A stretch of DNA of 64,000 nt from Mesostigma viride (GCA_009746045.1 RPFO01000264.1:60001-124000), one strand, 5' to 3'. Counted from the first letter of the stretch, positions 9,697 to 21,150 are shown. A program made the numbers and translations. The notes: generated from the letters alone by a model not told the origin.

Positions 9697-9947
9697 ATCT
9701 CGAGTGATTTATCTAGTACCAAATCCGAAAGGCTTGCATCACTCCCCGGACAGGAGAACTTTTGCGGATGACTGTAGGTGTAAGTTGGCGATGCCATGGT
9801 AACCGGAGACGTCCGTCCTATAGTCAGCGAAAGTTGGTGTGAGAGGTCCCCAGTTCGATTCCGGTCGGATTCATTTGCAGATCGCGTTTTTCCGCGTTTT
9901 CCGCGGCCCGGCACTGAACGCAAATGGTTTTCACCTTTGCGGCGTGC
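9697..9947 (+). mobile_element. tRNA-derived SINE-like repeat, copy 1
   Basis: A 251-bp sequence is repeated at 15884-16134 in the same orientation with about ten differences. It contains TAGTCAGCGAAAGTTGG (box A-like, 9821-9837) and AGTTCGATTCC (9852-9862), a near match to the pol III box B GGTTCGANTCC. The stretch starting GTCCG at 9811 and ending CGGAT can pair like an acceptor stem, but the whole is only about 60 nt, so an anticodon arm is missing. It is therefore a tRNA-like SINE head rather than a tRNA gene. The 3' half is unrelated to tRNA. Confidence 0.6.
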
Positions 9948-10360
9948 CTGATCAGAATAACTCCGTTGGGAGTACATGTAGCACATATCCCTGAGAAGGG
10001 GCATATGGCTTTTAATACATTCTGGGCTACTTCCTGCAAGGGTGGGAATGTAAGCGGCACTTGCTCTAGGTGCACCACCTGGGGCACCTGCACCCCCATG
10101 ATCTATCTATCAAGCTATGCCCAGCTAAGGGGATCCACCCATTCATCATGGAAAGAAGCATTTACGGTGTGGCGAGCTATGGATGCCGAGAATGCTCATA
10201 ACTTTTACATCCGGGCATGAAATTTGGTCGGGTGAATTGCAGTAGAAGCGTCTTTTGATGACGAACACGATGATATAATTTTCAGCCGCCATCGCCCAAG
10301 ATTTAGCGCAATATCATAAAACGCAGCGCAGGCAGGGATCGTATTTTCCGGAAAGTAGCC
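9948..10360 (+). other. Probable LINE 5' UTR, boundary not resolved
   Basis: There is no gene. The last 100 bases (CAGCCGCCATCGCCCAAG and on to AGCGCAATATCATAA) loosely resemble the sequence upstream of the other LINE ORF1 at 18212-18250 on the - strand. The LINE 5' UTR therefore probably starts somewhere in this interval. Confidence 0.35.
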
Positions 10361-11704
10361 ATGGCAGAATCACCTTCAGCCGCCTCCCACTCCCCCGCCG
10401 ATGGGGGGGATTCAGCGCCTCATACCATCACGCAACTAGTCGACGCTGTGGACACCATTGCGACCCAGCCATCGTCTGCTGATGCCGCCATTAACGTTTC
10501 GTCTAAGCGGCATTGCTCCGGCCCCGTCGACGAGATGGACAGCCAGATCCCTCCGCCTGCGGCTCCTTCTTCCAGCGAGGTTTCCCGTGAGACCGACCCC
10601 CTTGACGACGACGACGACGACGCCATCGCCGACGCTGGGTTTGACCCAGCGGACTTCTTGCCTGGCGGGGCTGTCGCCGAGCACCGGTTCTTTTCGCTTA
10701 CCGCCGAGCAGGCGCAGGCTATCCTGCTCCTCCTGCACGCCAAAGGCCATGAGCTATATTTTCCCAGCACGCCTGGCGAGACCATTTCAGTGGACGACGT
10801 TCGCCATCTGGAGCTGCCACAGCTTCGTCTTTCTGTTTTTCTGAGCTACGCGAAGGCCCCTTGCCTCCGGGCACTTTTTGCCGCTTTCGAGGATGCCGAT
10901 GGCACCGCCAATACCCCCATTGCTTCCCCGGACGCAACCCTGCGCCAGCTCAACCAGAAAGTCGACGACATGGCCGCTCAACTCGGCGCCCTATCCACTG
11001 CTATCCGCCAAGACACTGCTGAGCTCCAATCCAGCATTGCCGAGGTCAAGGCCGCCATGACTAGCCCGCCCCAGCCAACCGCCCCTGCACCCACCAGCTA
11101 CGCTAACATGGTGAAACAGACCGACATTGCCAACCTGATGGAGGATGCCGCACGCAGGGGGGCTGCAGCCCACAAGACTGCTGTTGAGGAGGACCAGCGG
11201 TCACGCAGTATAGTGGTTCGCTATTTCCAGGTCGCGCCACAGCCAGAAACGGACCTGATGCTAGCGCAACGCCTGTACCAGAACCTCATCGTGGGCCGGC
11301 TGCAGCTGGGCAACGAGCGCATCCGCATTGAGTCGGCAGCTTGGATGGCGGGCCAGCCTGGCCCCATCCGGGTGACCTTTGCGAATGTGGCCAGCAAGGT
11401 GAAGGTACTCCAGGCCCGCAAGCTCCTAGGCGGGAGGAACGCGCCGAGCCTCGACGACCTCCTCTCCCCGGCCCAGCTAGTCATCAAGAACGGTCTGCTG
11501 GGCAGCGACGTGGCGATCAAGGCCAGGCATGATGGCCAGAAGGTCTATGTCCGCCTCGTCCACGATACCCCAGTGCTCTTCATCAACGGCCAGCGCACGG
11601 AGGCGCAGGCTCCTAACAAGCGGCACAAGTCGGGCCGTACCAGGCCCGCCCCAGCTGCGTCATCATCGTCTACGCACGTCCCGGGTATGGATGGCGCCCG
11701 GTAA
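10361..11704 (+). CDS. LINE ORF1 protein (coiled coil and RRM-like)
   Basis: This is an intact 447-residue frame. An acidic run (DDDDDD) lies near residue 83. Residues about 190-235 form a likely coiled coil (LNQKVDDMAAQLGALSTAIR and on). Residues about 285-360 (RSIVVRYFQV...GPIRVTFAN and on) look like the RRM-type RNA-binding fold of L1-like ORF1 proteins, followed by a C-terminal domain. It would coat LINE RNA. The 35-nt gap to ORF2 suggests reinitiation. The ORF1 frame is undamaged although ORF2 is broken. Confidence 0.75.
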   Translation: MAESPSAASHSPADGGDSAPHTITQLVDAVDTIATQPSSADAAINVSSKRHCSGPVDEMDSQIPPPAAPSSSEVSRETDPLDDDDDDAIADAGFDPADFLPGGAVAEHRFFSLTAEQAQAILLLLHAKGHELYFPSTPGETISVDDVRHLELPQLRLSVFLSYAKAPCLRALFAAFEDADGTANTPIASPDATLRQLNQKVDDMAAQLGALSTAIRQDTAELQSSIAEVKAAMTSPPQPTAPAPTSYANMVKQTDIANLMEDAARRGAAAHKTAVEEDQRSRSIVVRYFQVAPQPETDLMLAQRLYQNLIVGRLQLGNERIRIESAAWMAGQPGPIRVTFANVASKVKVLQARKLLGGRNAPSLDDLLSPAQLVIKNGLLGSDVAIKARHDGQKVYVRLVHDTPVLFINGQRTEAQAPNKRHKSGRTRPAPAASSSSTHVPGMDGAR

Positions 11705-11739
11705 GGGCACACCCTCGCGGCCTCGCGGTACAATAGGCT

Positions 11740-14700
11740 TTGGGCACAGCCTTTATAAACAAGCCCCTTTCCATCCTCATGTCGCACCGTGCGAGCATGA
11801 TCAGGATGCAAGGTCGCCAGGCACGCCACGGTCAACCTTCCCGCCAATTTACCAGCCTCACACGCCTCCTAGCCCGCCTTGAGCGGGATGAGGCCCAGTC
11901 GACACGCCGGCGACCCCAGCCAGGACGGAGACGACGCATATCCGTCCTGAAAGAAAGCCTCCATGCGTTGACAAGCATTAACCCCAATCGCCACCCTCCC
12001 CCTCCCCCCCCCCCACCCCCACCCCCACCTCCAGCACTACCCTTCTCCACCCCCACCCCCACCCCCACCCCCCCGCTAATAGGGCAACGGCCCATTCTTG
12101 GTATTGCAAGTTTTAACGTGCGCACCCTCCCTGCAGATCCTTCTACGAGCGGCGGCACCCCAGCACGCCAACGCGTCGACGAGCTGATCGCCCTGTGCGC
12201 CGACAACAAGATCGCTGTTCTTGGAGTCCAGGAGCACCGACGCACCGTTGACCCTCAGCACGCGGTCAACGGTCTGCTGGTCGACGACCTGCGGCAGGCT
12301 GGCGGTTCCACTATGGTGGCGGCGACGCGCCGGGCCAAGGTGGTGTGGGCCTCTTGTGCTCGCCGGCAGCATCAGAGCAGCTCCAGTCCATCGTGCTGCG
12401 GTCCCCGCGTGTGCTAGTGGCCACTTTTTCGGCCACTGAGGGCCATTCACACCACACGCTAACCGTTATCGTGGGATATGCACCACATGCGGGTCGAGCT
12501 CAGGCGGAACGTGAGGCCTTCTTCGACGCCCTCAAGGAGGAGGAGGCCAACATCCCAGCTCGGCACTTCCTGGTTATGCTGCTCGACGCCAACGCCACGC
12601 TGCCAGTTGGCACTGGGGGCGCTCAGTATTCCCCAACCAACACGACAGCCAACGGTAACACGCCTTTATTTGCGAATCTGCTGGCAGAATCTGCGCTGGT
12701 TGCATGCAATGCTTCTTTCGCACGCCCCGCTGAGCAGCTGGCCACCTTTTTTGGGCCGTCGGATCGGGTGGTGTGCCTTGATTATGTCTGCGTACGTCGG
12801 GCTCAGCGCCCCTCAGTTGTCGATGCTCGCGTCCTGCAAGATTCTGTCAGCACGGTGGAATCTGATCATCGTCTCGTGCTCGCTCGCATCAGATTGCGGT
12901 TTCCTGGGGTGAAACCGTCGCGACAGCTGGCACCTCAGCCAGATCTGAAAGTGCTCCGGATTGTGCTGAAGGATGCCGACAAGATGTCAGCAGAAGAGCA
13001 GGCCGCTATGTCGCACAGGGATGATTTCCTGGCCGTATTCGACGCCGGGGCAGCCGACAGCAGTTACACGCCATTCCGCCGCCGGGGGATATTTCAGTGA
13101 TCCTCCGTGGTGTCGCCGCCAAGTATCGCCTGGCTGCCCGCACCCTCCCCACCTTGCCTCCGCGTCGGCAGCTTGCTGTCCACCGTCACGCACCGACAGT
13201 GGTCGCCGCCAGGCAGATGCTCCGCCGCAACAGAGATCCGATCGCCAAACCTGGGCTGCAAGCAGCTCTGAGGGCCGCCTACGAGCAGGCTGAGAAGGCA
13301 GATGCTCAGCAGATGGTCAAGGACCTGCGCAGCTGCCAGCAGAAGCACGACGGCAAGGGGGCCTGGTTCTGGTACAAGCGCCTCGGGCACCCGGACGGCC
13401 TCGGCCGGCCCCACCGCCACGACGTCCCCGGCGCCCCAGCCAAGCGGCTTCGTACCTGGGCCACGGCCACGGCCGAGGTCGTGGGGACAGCTGCGCCGCC
13501 CCCACCCCTGCTCCCAGCCGCCGCCGCCCGCCCGGCCGCCCTGGCCGGCCCCGCTGGGCCCCCGCCCCGCCTAGGTCAGCGGCGGACTACCTAGTCCCCC
13601 CGCTGGTCGGCCCACTTGGCGACCCGTCTGACATGCCTCCTTTCACCTCTCGCGAGGTCACGGAGGCGGTCCAGCGCCTGCGTTATGACGCAGCCACCGG
13701 CTCTGACGAGATTCCGGCCGCAGTTGTAAAACTTGCAGCCGAATTCGAGGACACAGGTGTTATGCTGCTCTTCCGGGACATCTGCAACCGCCTTCTGCTG
13801 TCGTCGCAACCACCTCCAGCGGCCTGGCAACACAGTTTTCGCACGATGCTGTACAAGAACAAGGGGTCGCCTGCCGACCCCGGCAACTACAGAGGGGTGT
13901 GCATTCAAAGTGCCCCCCTCAAGCTTCTTATGCGGCTCATCCTGAACCGCCTGCGCACGGCCCTGGACGGTCACCTCAGCGAGACTCAGCACGGCTTCCG
14001 TTCAGGTCGCAACACAGTACAGGCGCTCTTCGCTACTCGCCGACTGGTGGAGGAACTGCAACGCCTTCAGCCTGGTGAGTCCCCTTTGCACCTTGTGCTG
14101 GTGGACTTCATCAAAGCCTTCGATTCGGTTTTCTGGCCTGCGCTTTGGGACATCCTCGAGTTGTTCCGGATCCCCCGCCCCCTGATTGCTGTCATCCGCA
14201 ACCTGTATGAAGGGTCCACCACTTCGGTGCGCACTTCTTACGGGACCACGCCCCCATGCCCTTTACAGAAGGGTGTGTGGCAGGGCTGCGTGCTGTCGCC
14301 CTACCTGTTCATTATTGTTGTCGAATACGTAATGATTCAGGCGCGCAAGCGATTTGCCCGCATCGTGGGCAGGGAACCAGGAGTGCAGGTTGCTAACAAA
14401 TTCTGGCATGGCGGTGCGGACACGGAGATTCGGCTAGCAGACATCATTTACGCAGACGACACCACCCTCTTCGAGGACACTGAGCACGTGCAGACATGGC
14501 TTGACTGCCTGGCTCTCGAGGCCCGTGCAGTGGGGCTTGAGGTCAGCAAGAAGACAGAGGCCCTGGCGGTTGGGCTCACCAACTCAGCGCCGCCCCTCTA
14601 TCTCCTAGACGGCTCTCGAGTCCTGTATCGGGACCGCGTTAAGCTGCTGGGCAGCCTGCTCCCCAGCTGCGAGGTTGATGTGGACCATCGCATCTCCCTC

Positions 14701-15276
14701 GCCTGGCACGCTTTACGCCAGTACCGGGCCCTGTGGCGCAAGCCCCTGGGCAAGATCGAGAAACAGGACCTGTTCAAGGTCCTCGTCCTTCCTGTTCTCA
14801 CGTATGGCGCCGAGACGTGGACCCTCACCGCCGACCTGGCCCGCAAGCTGGACGGCGCGGTCACCAGCATGCTGCGTTCCATTTTCAGAGTAGGATATGC
14901 TGCTCATGTTCGCAATGAGGACCTGTACCAGGGCATGCCCTATATCACCAGCACCATTAAGCAACGCCGCCTGCAGCTAGTAGGGCACCTAGCTCGCACC
15001 AACCAGGTAGACACCTCACGTGGCCCCCCCGCAGGACTGCGACCAGCCCAGCCTGGCCGGCACCTCCTGACGTGGGCTGGGCCCAGTGATGTTAGACGCC
15101 GCAAGGCCCGCACCTTCAAAGAACAGCTAGTAGAGGACATGGGGGGCCTAGGCCTCTCCGTGATTTGGAAGAAGATGATGGACAAGGCCAAGTGGGCCCA
15201 GGTCATAGAGGACAACGAGCCCCCCCCAGTGGGGAAGCGCCCGCGTGTGCAATCCCGCGGGAGGCACGCCAGATAG
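11740..15276 (+). pseudogene. LINE ORF2: EEP endonuclease and reverse transcriptase, frameshifted
   Basis: The frame from 11740 starts with a basic region and a polyproline stretch (12000-12070), then the endonuclease begins (LGIASFNVRTL, VQEHRR). The frame shifts near 12335-12345, where the endonuclease continues with LLCSPAA, IVGYAPH, LLDANATL and ends SDHRLVLARIRL. It shifts again near 13090 and near 13570. From about 13590 to 15276 the RT is in one open frame: LVDFIKAFDS (motif A), GVWQGCVLSP (motif B), IIYADDTTLF (motif C, catalytic DD), then YGAETWTL and a C-terminal RRLQLVGHLAR. RT motifs look intact. Confidence 0.8.
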
Positions 15277-15497
15277 CTCCCCCTAGGGCAGCGTGCGGCA
15301 GCCTGTCTAGATAGACGTTGTAGTTAGAATGCTGTTAGATAGATGTAGTATGTAGCCAATGTAGATAGATTAGACCGGTAGGAATGTTTGCACCCATCCA
15401 TCCATCCATCGGGGTTAATGCTCCGTGACTCCCCAACGGGAGCACGAGTCTAATTAATTAATTAATTAACGAGTCTAATTAATTAATTAAATTAAGG
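15277..15497 (+). repeat. LINE 3' UTR and AATT microsatellite tail
   Basis: After the stop come TAGATAGA-type words, CATCCATCCATC (15396-15408), and then two blocks of CGAGTCTAATTAATTAATTAA (15446-15493). The block is itself duplicated, so the tail includes a short piece of unique sequence plus AATT repeats. Confidence 0.7.
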
Positions 15498-15883
15498 GGG
15501 AGCCTGTCATGGGGGGGAACATCATCATGGCTATACAAGAGCTAGGGCATGGCTTCTCAACAGAGAGCGTCTCTCTGCATAGGCATAGCATGGCTAAATT
15601 CTTAATGCAACATCCATGGGGGGGTCCCATTATAGGCATGGCTTGGCTAAGTTCTGACGGCATCATCCATGGGGGCCATTATTGGCGCACATGCGCGTGG
15701 GCCACATGCTCGGCTAAGCCTGACTAATCTACATTGGTATATATCAAGGCTTGGCTGATCTCGATAGTACCGGCTACGCCCCCTTCTAATAAAGAAGGTT
15801 CCAGCCGTGTTCAGCCCGTCTCACGTTGCGAGACTGAACAAGTCTCGCGTGCAGACACGTGTGTAGTACTCCTACACACACAG
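15498..15883 (+). other. Spacer between LINE tail and SINE copy 2
   Basis: No gene is seen. GGCATGGCTNGGCTAA-like words recur (15540-15720), along with CCATGGGGG motifs. A small inverted repeat GTGTAG...CTACAC lies at 15861-15877 just before the SINE. Confidence 0.4.
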
Positions 15884-16134
15884 ATCTCGAATGATTTATC
15901 TAGTACCAAATCCGAAAGGCTTGCATCACTCCCCGGAAAGGAGAACTTTTGCGGATGACTGTAGGTGTAAGTTGGCGATGCCCTAGGATCCGGAGACGTC
16001 CGTCCTATAGTCAGCGAAAGTTGGTCCGAGAGGTCCCCAGTTCGATTCCGGTCGGATTCATTTGCAGATCGCGTTTTTCCGCGTTTTCCGCGGACCGGCA
16101 CTGAACGCAAATGGTTTTCACCTTTGCGGCGTGC
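15884..16134 (+). mobile_element. tRNA-derived SINE-like repeat, copy 2
   Basis: This is the second 251-bp copy, same orientation and length as 9697-9947, with AGTTCGATTCC again present as box B. Differences are scattered substitutions, so both copies are moderately old or from different source copies. Together with copy 1 it brackets the LINE. Confidence 0.6.
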
Positions 16135-16851
16135 ATGCCAAATCAGAATATATCAAGGAGACAACCAGCGCAGGCCAGAAATCGGGAGAATCCGGACCAT
16201 GGTACTCTCGAGCCTGCCGTTATCTTGTCCGCGTGTTCGAGTCGTTCAGGATGATGAAGATGAATGGTGATGGAAATGTGTATCCTTGTACATTGAAATT
16301 ATGGCTGGCTTACGTGTAGAGCGACTAGATGACCTAGACGGTGGGGCCGGAAACAGCATGCTTGATCAGGGCGTGTGTTTCGAGCCTAACTGGCCGGGAG
16401 TGTCTAGTGGTGAGCACCATTGCTGCGATCGCTCTCCCACCATTTACGAGGAAATACCCACAAATGGAAAACCGCTGAAAAGGTCTAGCTAGTCAGTCAT
16501 CACGTTAGCCATGCCATGATTCCAAACGTCCAAGAACTGCACACGGTGCAAAGGCAAAAAGCCGGAGGACAGCACTTTCAAATGTATGGCGGGAACCAAA
16601 AGCCCGCGTATGCCAGAAAACATCGTGTTGCTGCAGCGACGCGACGATGTGGACAACGAATCCATTGCAAGTGGTATATATATTCATTGAGAATGATAGA
16701 TTACGGAGGTGAGATGGGCATGCAACATAAGGAAAAACCCGATAACTGGGAGAATATCCCTGAAGAAATTAATAGTAATCTGACACGGACATCCAAGGAT
16801 CACGCCAGCTGCACAAGGTACAATTACTTTTTTGGTATATATATTCCCTAA
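16135..16851 (+). other. AT-richer spacer without a recognised gene
   Basis: Only short frames under 115 codons are open and none looks like a known family. Base composition is more AT-rich than in the flanking elements, and TATATAT words lie at 16675-16682 and 16836-16845. Confidence 0.4.
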
Positions 16852-18211
16852 TCTGAGGTGGCAGGAGGGGCCTGCCAGGGCTTGTGGTCAACGTGGATGA
16901 CCGCCCCCCTCCAGTATACCGGCTTCCCCCCTGCGCTCTGCCGGAGCTGAAGGTAGGTCGGCCATAGCTCGAGTCGCCGCTGTTGCTGGGCCAGGGTCAA
17001 GTTGTCGTCCGGCCAGCGTGAAGCGAGTCCCCGAGAGCTTCTTGCGGCCTTTAAGGAACGACAGCTTGTCCGCCATGTCCTTAAATGTGAGGAGCACGGG
17101 TGCCGGGCCAGCCTTACCCCGCGCGCGGGGGAGGCAGACAGCCGACATCCACAGCTCACCAGTGAGTTGCATGGGGGCAAGAATGTCGCGCTTAAATGCC
17201 GTAAGAAGCGTCTCCGAGGTCTCACCTACCGGCTGGTCGAGGTGCTTGATGATGACATTGTGGCTGCGCTGGGTGATGTCGGCCTCCTCGCGAAGGTCGA
17301 GGGCTTGTTGCCTGAGCTGTGCCGCGATGGTGGAGGTGGTGGACGTGGTATGATGCAAGTCCGCCCAGGTGGAGGGAGCATCGCTCGGGCCGGGCCAGCA
17401 GATGCCGGCTGGGCAGCGATGTCCTTCAGCGCCTGGGCGGTGAGGCCGGCGGTGTCATGCAAGCACTCAAGGGCGGTGGCGGTGGCTTGGAGGCGCTGGT
17501 CGAGGTCGAGGATCGAGTTGGGCTTTGATGTCGGCAGTGGAGGCGAAAAGGGCAGTGGAGGTGGAGGCGACGGTGGTGGAAAGGTGAGGAAGCTCAGTAG
17601 CCAGCGTGCCGCCCATTGCTGCCACATCGGCGGCAAGGGGGGTCACGTGCTGCTGAAAGGCTTCCGTAAGGATGGAACGGACTAGTGTGGGGGCGGAGAT
17701 GGATGGAGCCCAGATCTCGCCGTCAGAGCGCATGAGAAGGGAGTTGAGAATGGTGTGCTGGAGTTGGGGGCGGGCGCACCCGAGCAGGGCGTCGGGGCCG
17801 TGAAACCAATTCCCGTTCGGGGTGATGAGGCGATTGATGTCGTGGAGATGGAGGCACAGGTCGTAAAGCAAGGCGTAGTCCCCCCAGAAGAGGCAATGCA
17901 GGGCAGCATCCGGGGACATGTTGGTCCATGCAGTCGTGATCGTCGACCTTGAAAGGTTGGGGCCGAAAACGCGGTTCTGTGGGGCGTGGAAACCCTCCTG
18001 TTTTGTCGGCTGGGCGGCTGCGTTTAGGGTCAGGCGATGCCGATGGCGAGGCATTAAGCTCGGGAGGGTTCGGGGCGACCACCAGTGCGCGACTAGTGTC
18101 ACCGCTGCCTGCCGGACCTGAGGGCGAAGCTGCAGCCGGAGCTGCAGACGGATTTTCATGGCTTAGCTCAGCCGCCAGGCTGCGTTGCGTCGAGGAGCAT
18201 TTGCTCGTCAT
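16852..18211 (-). pseudogene. LINE ORF1 remnant, second family
   Basis: On the - strand the sequence starts with MTSKCSSTQ at 18211. It continues in other frames with a Thr/Ala-rich coiled-coil-like part (17467-17900) and an RRM-like segment at 16950-17300 (SHNVIIKHLDQPVGETSE, VLLTFKDMADKLSFL). This is the layout of a LINE ORF1. At least two frameshifts separate the parts. No endonuclease or RT follows, so the element was cut off after ORF1. It differs in sequence from the ORF1 at 10.4 kb. Confidence 0.6.
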
Positions 18212-18493
18212 AATATTGCGAAATGGCGTCGGGAAAATATATCAGCGTGTGCGTCTGAGAAAGACGCAGTGGTGCTTTGCGTATTAGCTGCAGGCTGGTC
18301 ACAATTATTACTGCGTTACAGCTGTAACCGATGATAGTAGCAGATGCGCCTAGAAAAGACGCATCGGTTGCAAGTGATCTGACTGCATTTGGGGCTCAGA
18401 CGCAAAAGTTCTGAGCTCCGCCGTCGGCCATGTCTGCTCGTGGCTCGTGGCTCGTGGCTCCACCCATGCAAGCATTCACACATTCATGCATGC
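18212..18493 (+). other. Probable 5' UTR of the minus-strand LINE remnant, then spacer
   Basis: No gene is seen. GAAAAGACGCA/GAAAGACGCA words occur at 18260 and 18354. The end (CATGCAAGCATTCACACATT) matches the satellite found at 20858-21150. Confidence 0.4.
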
Positions 18494-20083
18494 AATCGGT
18501 TTTCTCTGAATATAGTTTAATTAACGCATGCGGGAAAGATAGGGCCGCTATGCCTTGGCCTGGATGTGGAAGGCTGTCTGCGGCATGGGCTGACTAATTT
18601 GATCTGTACAAAGGGTTTCCTGTTCGCCCGAATTTTCCTTGGATGACCCGGTTGTTTATAAGGGTCGGTGGCTATTAATTAGTGGTCCGAGAAAATTAAT
18701 TGTAGGTTTTATACGACTTGCTTGCAAAGATTCGTGTTTGGTTGCACCAGCTGAGGTTAGGTGGGGACCTGTAGGGTCGGCTGGTTGCTGGTATGGGTGG
18801 ACGAATCTTTGGCTGATTTGGGTTCTTTAGTGAGTCGTAGTTGTATAGTGGATTCGGACCGGCCCAAGGGGTCGATGGGCGAGTTTTATGTTTGTCAGTC
18901 TTGGGAACCTTGTACAACTACCTGTATACGGTTAACGCACTAGCCTGGGGGTGCGTGGCCACGTTGTTTGCAGTGGCGTTTTCAGCACTGTTCAGGCCGG
19001 CGTGTAACGCATGCCGGTGTTAATTAATTTAGGATGATGTCAGCTTGTGTGTCAGCGGGCCGTGCCTTAAGCAAGCTAGGCAGGCAATGACCCGCAATTG
19101 TTTCTTTCACAATGGCGGCAATGGCCGCCTGTGCAAAATTGCACATTCTAGCGCGGGTTGCATCTGTCTTGTAGCCAAGGCAGATGGTGGCACAACCGCT
19201 AAGTTGTCCGACCTAGCATTAAGTATAGTTGGTCGTGCAACGGAACGAAAATTTAAATTTACCCCCATGTCGCTTTTCCCAGGCTGCGGGTCTTTTTGAC
19301 ATGGGCAAAGGATGGGGCGCTACTTCGGCGGTTTGACCAGCTTCGGCGGAGCTGTTCATAAGTTTCTAAAACAGCTCTAATGTCACATCGCAGGCTTGCC
19401 ACCTTGCGATGGTGCGTGGGACGTGACCTGGACTCAAAAGGTCCTGAACCAGGTTCCTGTCAGCAACGGCCTGTTTTTTTTTCATAAGTTATTTTTTGTG
19501 GCGGCAGGTCAGTTGTCCAGCTGCCCCTGCCGAGGAGGGGTAGTTGGGGACAATAGGAGCCGCGCGAGAGTTGCGCTCCGAAGCTAAAAATTATTCCCTA
19601 TTGCGAAACTCGAGTTGGGGAGGGCGTCTTAGGGAGGCGAGGCTACGCCAGACCTTTGTCGTTCCTTTTCGTCTCAGCACCTGCTGCGCGGCTCAGTCTA
19701 TTATGGTGTCGTAAAACCTCTTTCCTTTTTGGACGGTTCCGGAATTGCGACATGCTGGCTCTTTTTTGGGGCTTGCTTTTGGGGTGGTCACCGGCTTGTG
19801 TCGCATTGTAACCAGCGGGCCCCTGCAGGGGTTAATATAGCCTAGCGCGGGCGCTGAGTCGCCATTAAAGATGTTGCGACACGCTCTTTCGCGCAAGGTG
19901 GTCATGAGTTTAATCGGCGCAATTGGGTTGGCGCCAGGGGGGGGTAATTGGGTGGAGGCTTCTTGCTTCCACGTGCGGATTGAGAAACCTTAATTAAGGC
20001 CACTGTTAACTGCTGCATTTGTGGCAGGGCTCCACTTATTGTATTCAATCAAATGCTGGTCTTCTTGGGAGCTCAGTGATCTT
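18494..20083 (+). repeat. Tandem duplication, unit 1 (1590 bp)
   Basis: Unit 1 consists of part A (18494-19108), a middle part (19109-19953) and part B (19954-20083, with its last bases at the junction). It contains no convincing gene. Part A has TTAATTAA words and a stretch from TGTTTATAAGGGTCGGTGGC onwards that is nearly identical in unit 2. Confidence 0.8.
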
Positions 20084-20857
20084 AATCGGTTTTCTCTGAA
20101 TATAGTTTAATTAACGCATGCGGGAAAGATAGGGCCATTATGCCTTGGCCTGGATGTGGAAGGCTGTCTGCGACATATGGGCTGTGACTTATTCGATCTG
20201 TACAAAGGGTTTCCTGTTCGCCCGAATTTTCCTTGGATGACCCGGTTGTTTATAAGGGTCGGTGGCTATTAATTAGTGGTCCGAGAAAATTAATTGTAGG
20301 TTTTATACGACTTGCTTGCAAAGATTCGTGTTTGGTTGCACCAGCTGAGGTTAGGTGGGGACCTGTAGGGTCGGCTGGTTGCTTAACGAATCTTTGGCTG
20401 ATTTGGGTTCTTTAGTGAGTCGTGATTAATTATTGTATAGCGGATTTGGACTGGCCCAAGGGGTCGATGGGCGAGTTTTATGTTTGTCAGTCTTGGGAAC
20501 CTTGTACAACTATACCTGTACGGTTAACGCACTAGCCTGGGGGTGCGTGGCCACGTTGTTTGTAGTGGCGTTTTCAGCACTGCTCAGGCCGGCGTGTGAC
20601 GCATGCCGGTGTTAATTAATTTAGGATGATGTCAGCTTGTGTGTCGGCGGGCCGTGCCTTAAGCAAGCTACATAGGCAGGCAATGATCCGCAATTGTTTC
20701 TTTCCCCTCCCTCCCACCCTGCACGGAGGCTTCTTGCTTCCGCGTGCGGATTGAGAAACCTTAAGGCCACCTTAATACAGGCTGCTGCATTTGTGGCAGG
20801 GCTCCACTTATTGTATTCAATCAAATGCTGGTCTTCTTGGGAGCTCAGTGATCTTAA
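20084..20857 (+). repeat. Tandem duplication, unit 2 (774 bp, internal deletion)
   Basis: Unit 2 repeats part A (20084-20704) and part B (20725-20857) in the same order and orientation, but the middle part of about 840 bp is replaced by about 20 bp of C-rich sequence. A few small indels (for example TACATAGG for TAGG) distinguish the copies. The layout A-middle-B-A-B fits a tandem duplication followed by a deletion better than an LTR pair. Confidence 0.75.
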
Positions 20858-21150
20858 ACACCATCCATCCCTGCAAGCATTCACGTATCCATGCATGCAA
20901 AAACCACCCATCCATGCAAGCATTCACGTATCCATGCATGCAAACACCATCCATCCATCCCTGCAAGCATTCACGTATTGATCCATGCATGCAAATACAA
21001 TCCATCCCTGCAAGCATTAATGCAATATTGATTCGTGCGATTAGCACCCATCCTGCGAGCATCCATGCAATTACTACCCATCCTGCGAACATTCACGTGC
21101 AATCCATGCATGCAGACACCACCATCCATTCGATGTAAGCATTCACGTGT
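20858..21150 (+). repeat. CATCC(A)TGCAAGCATTCACG satellite
   Basis: Irregular repeats of CCATCCATSCAAGCATTCACGTATCCATGCATGCAAA-like units, about 40 bp, occur five to seven times with decay. A partial copy also lies immediately left of the duplication at 18465-18493, so the duplicated block sits inside this satellite. Confidence 0.75.

Larger units (their letters stand above)
10361..15497 (+). mobile_element. Non-LTR retrotransposon (LINE, RTE/L1-like, EEP endonuclease)
   Basis: The element has two ORFs in the order expected for a LINE: an RRM-type ORF1 (10361-11704), then ORF2 with an exonuclease/endonuclease/phosphatase domain followed by RT (11740-15276). The 3' UTR of about 130 nt ends in (AATT)n, a microsatellite tail typical of RTE-like elements rather than a plain poly(A). 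The C-terminal YGAETW and RRLQLVGHLAR motifs also point to the RTE side. ORF2 carries three frameshifts, so this copy is not autonomous. Confidence 0.8.

Noticed and set aside
9811-9870. A tRNA gene (box A- and B-like signals, pairing ends)
   Set aside because: Only about 60 nt long with no anticodon arm; the same sequence recurs within a 251-bp repeat, so it is a SINE head.
18494-20704. Part A copies as the LTRs of a small LTR element
   Set aside because: Part B is also duplicated outside the second copy and the ends lack a consistent target duplication; tandem duplication with deletion explains all parts.
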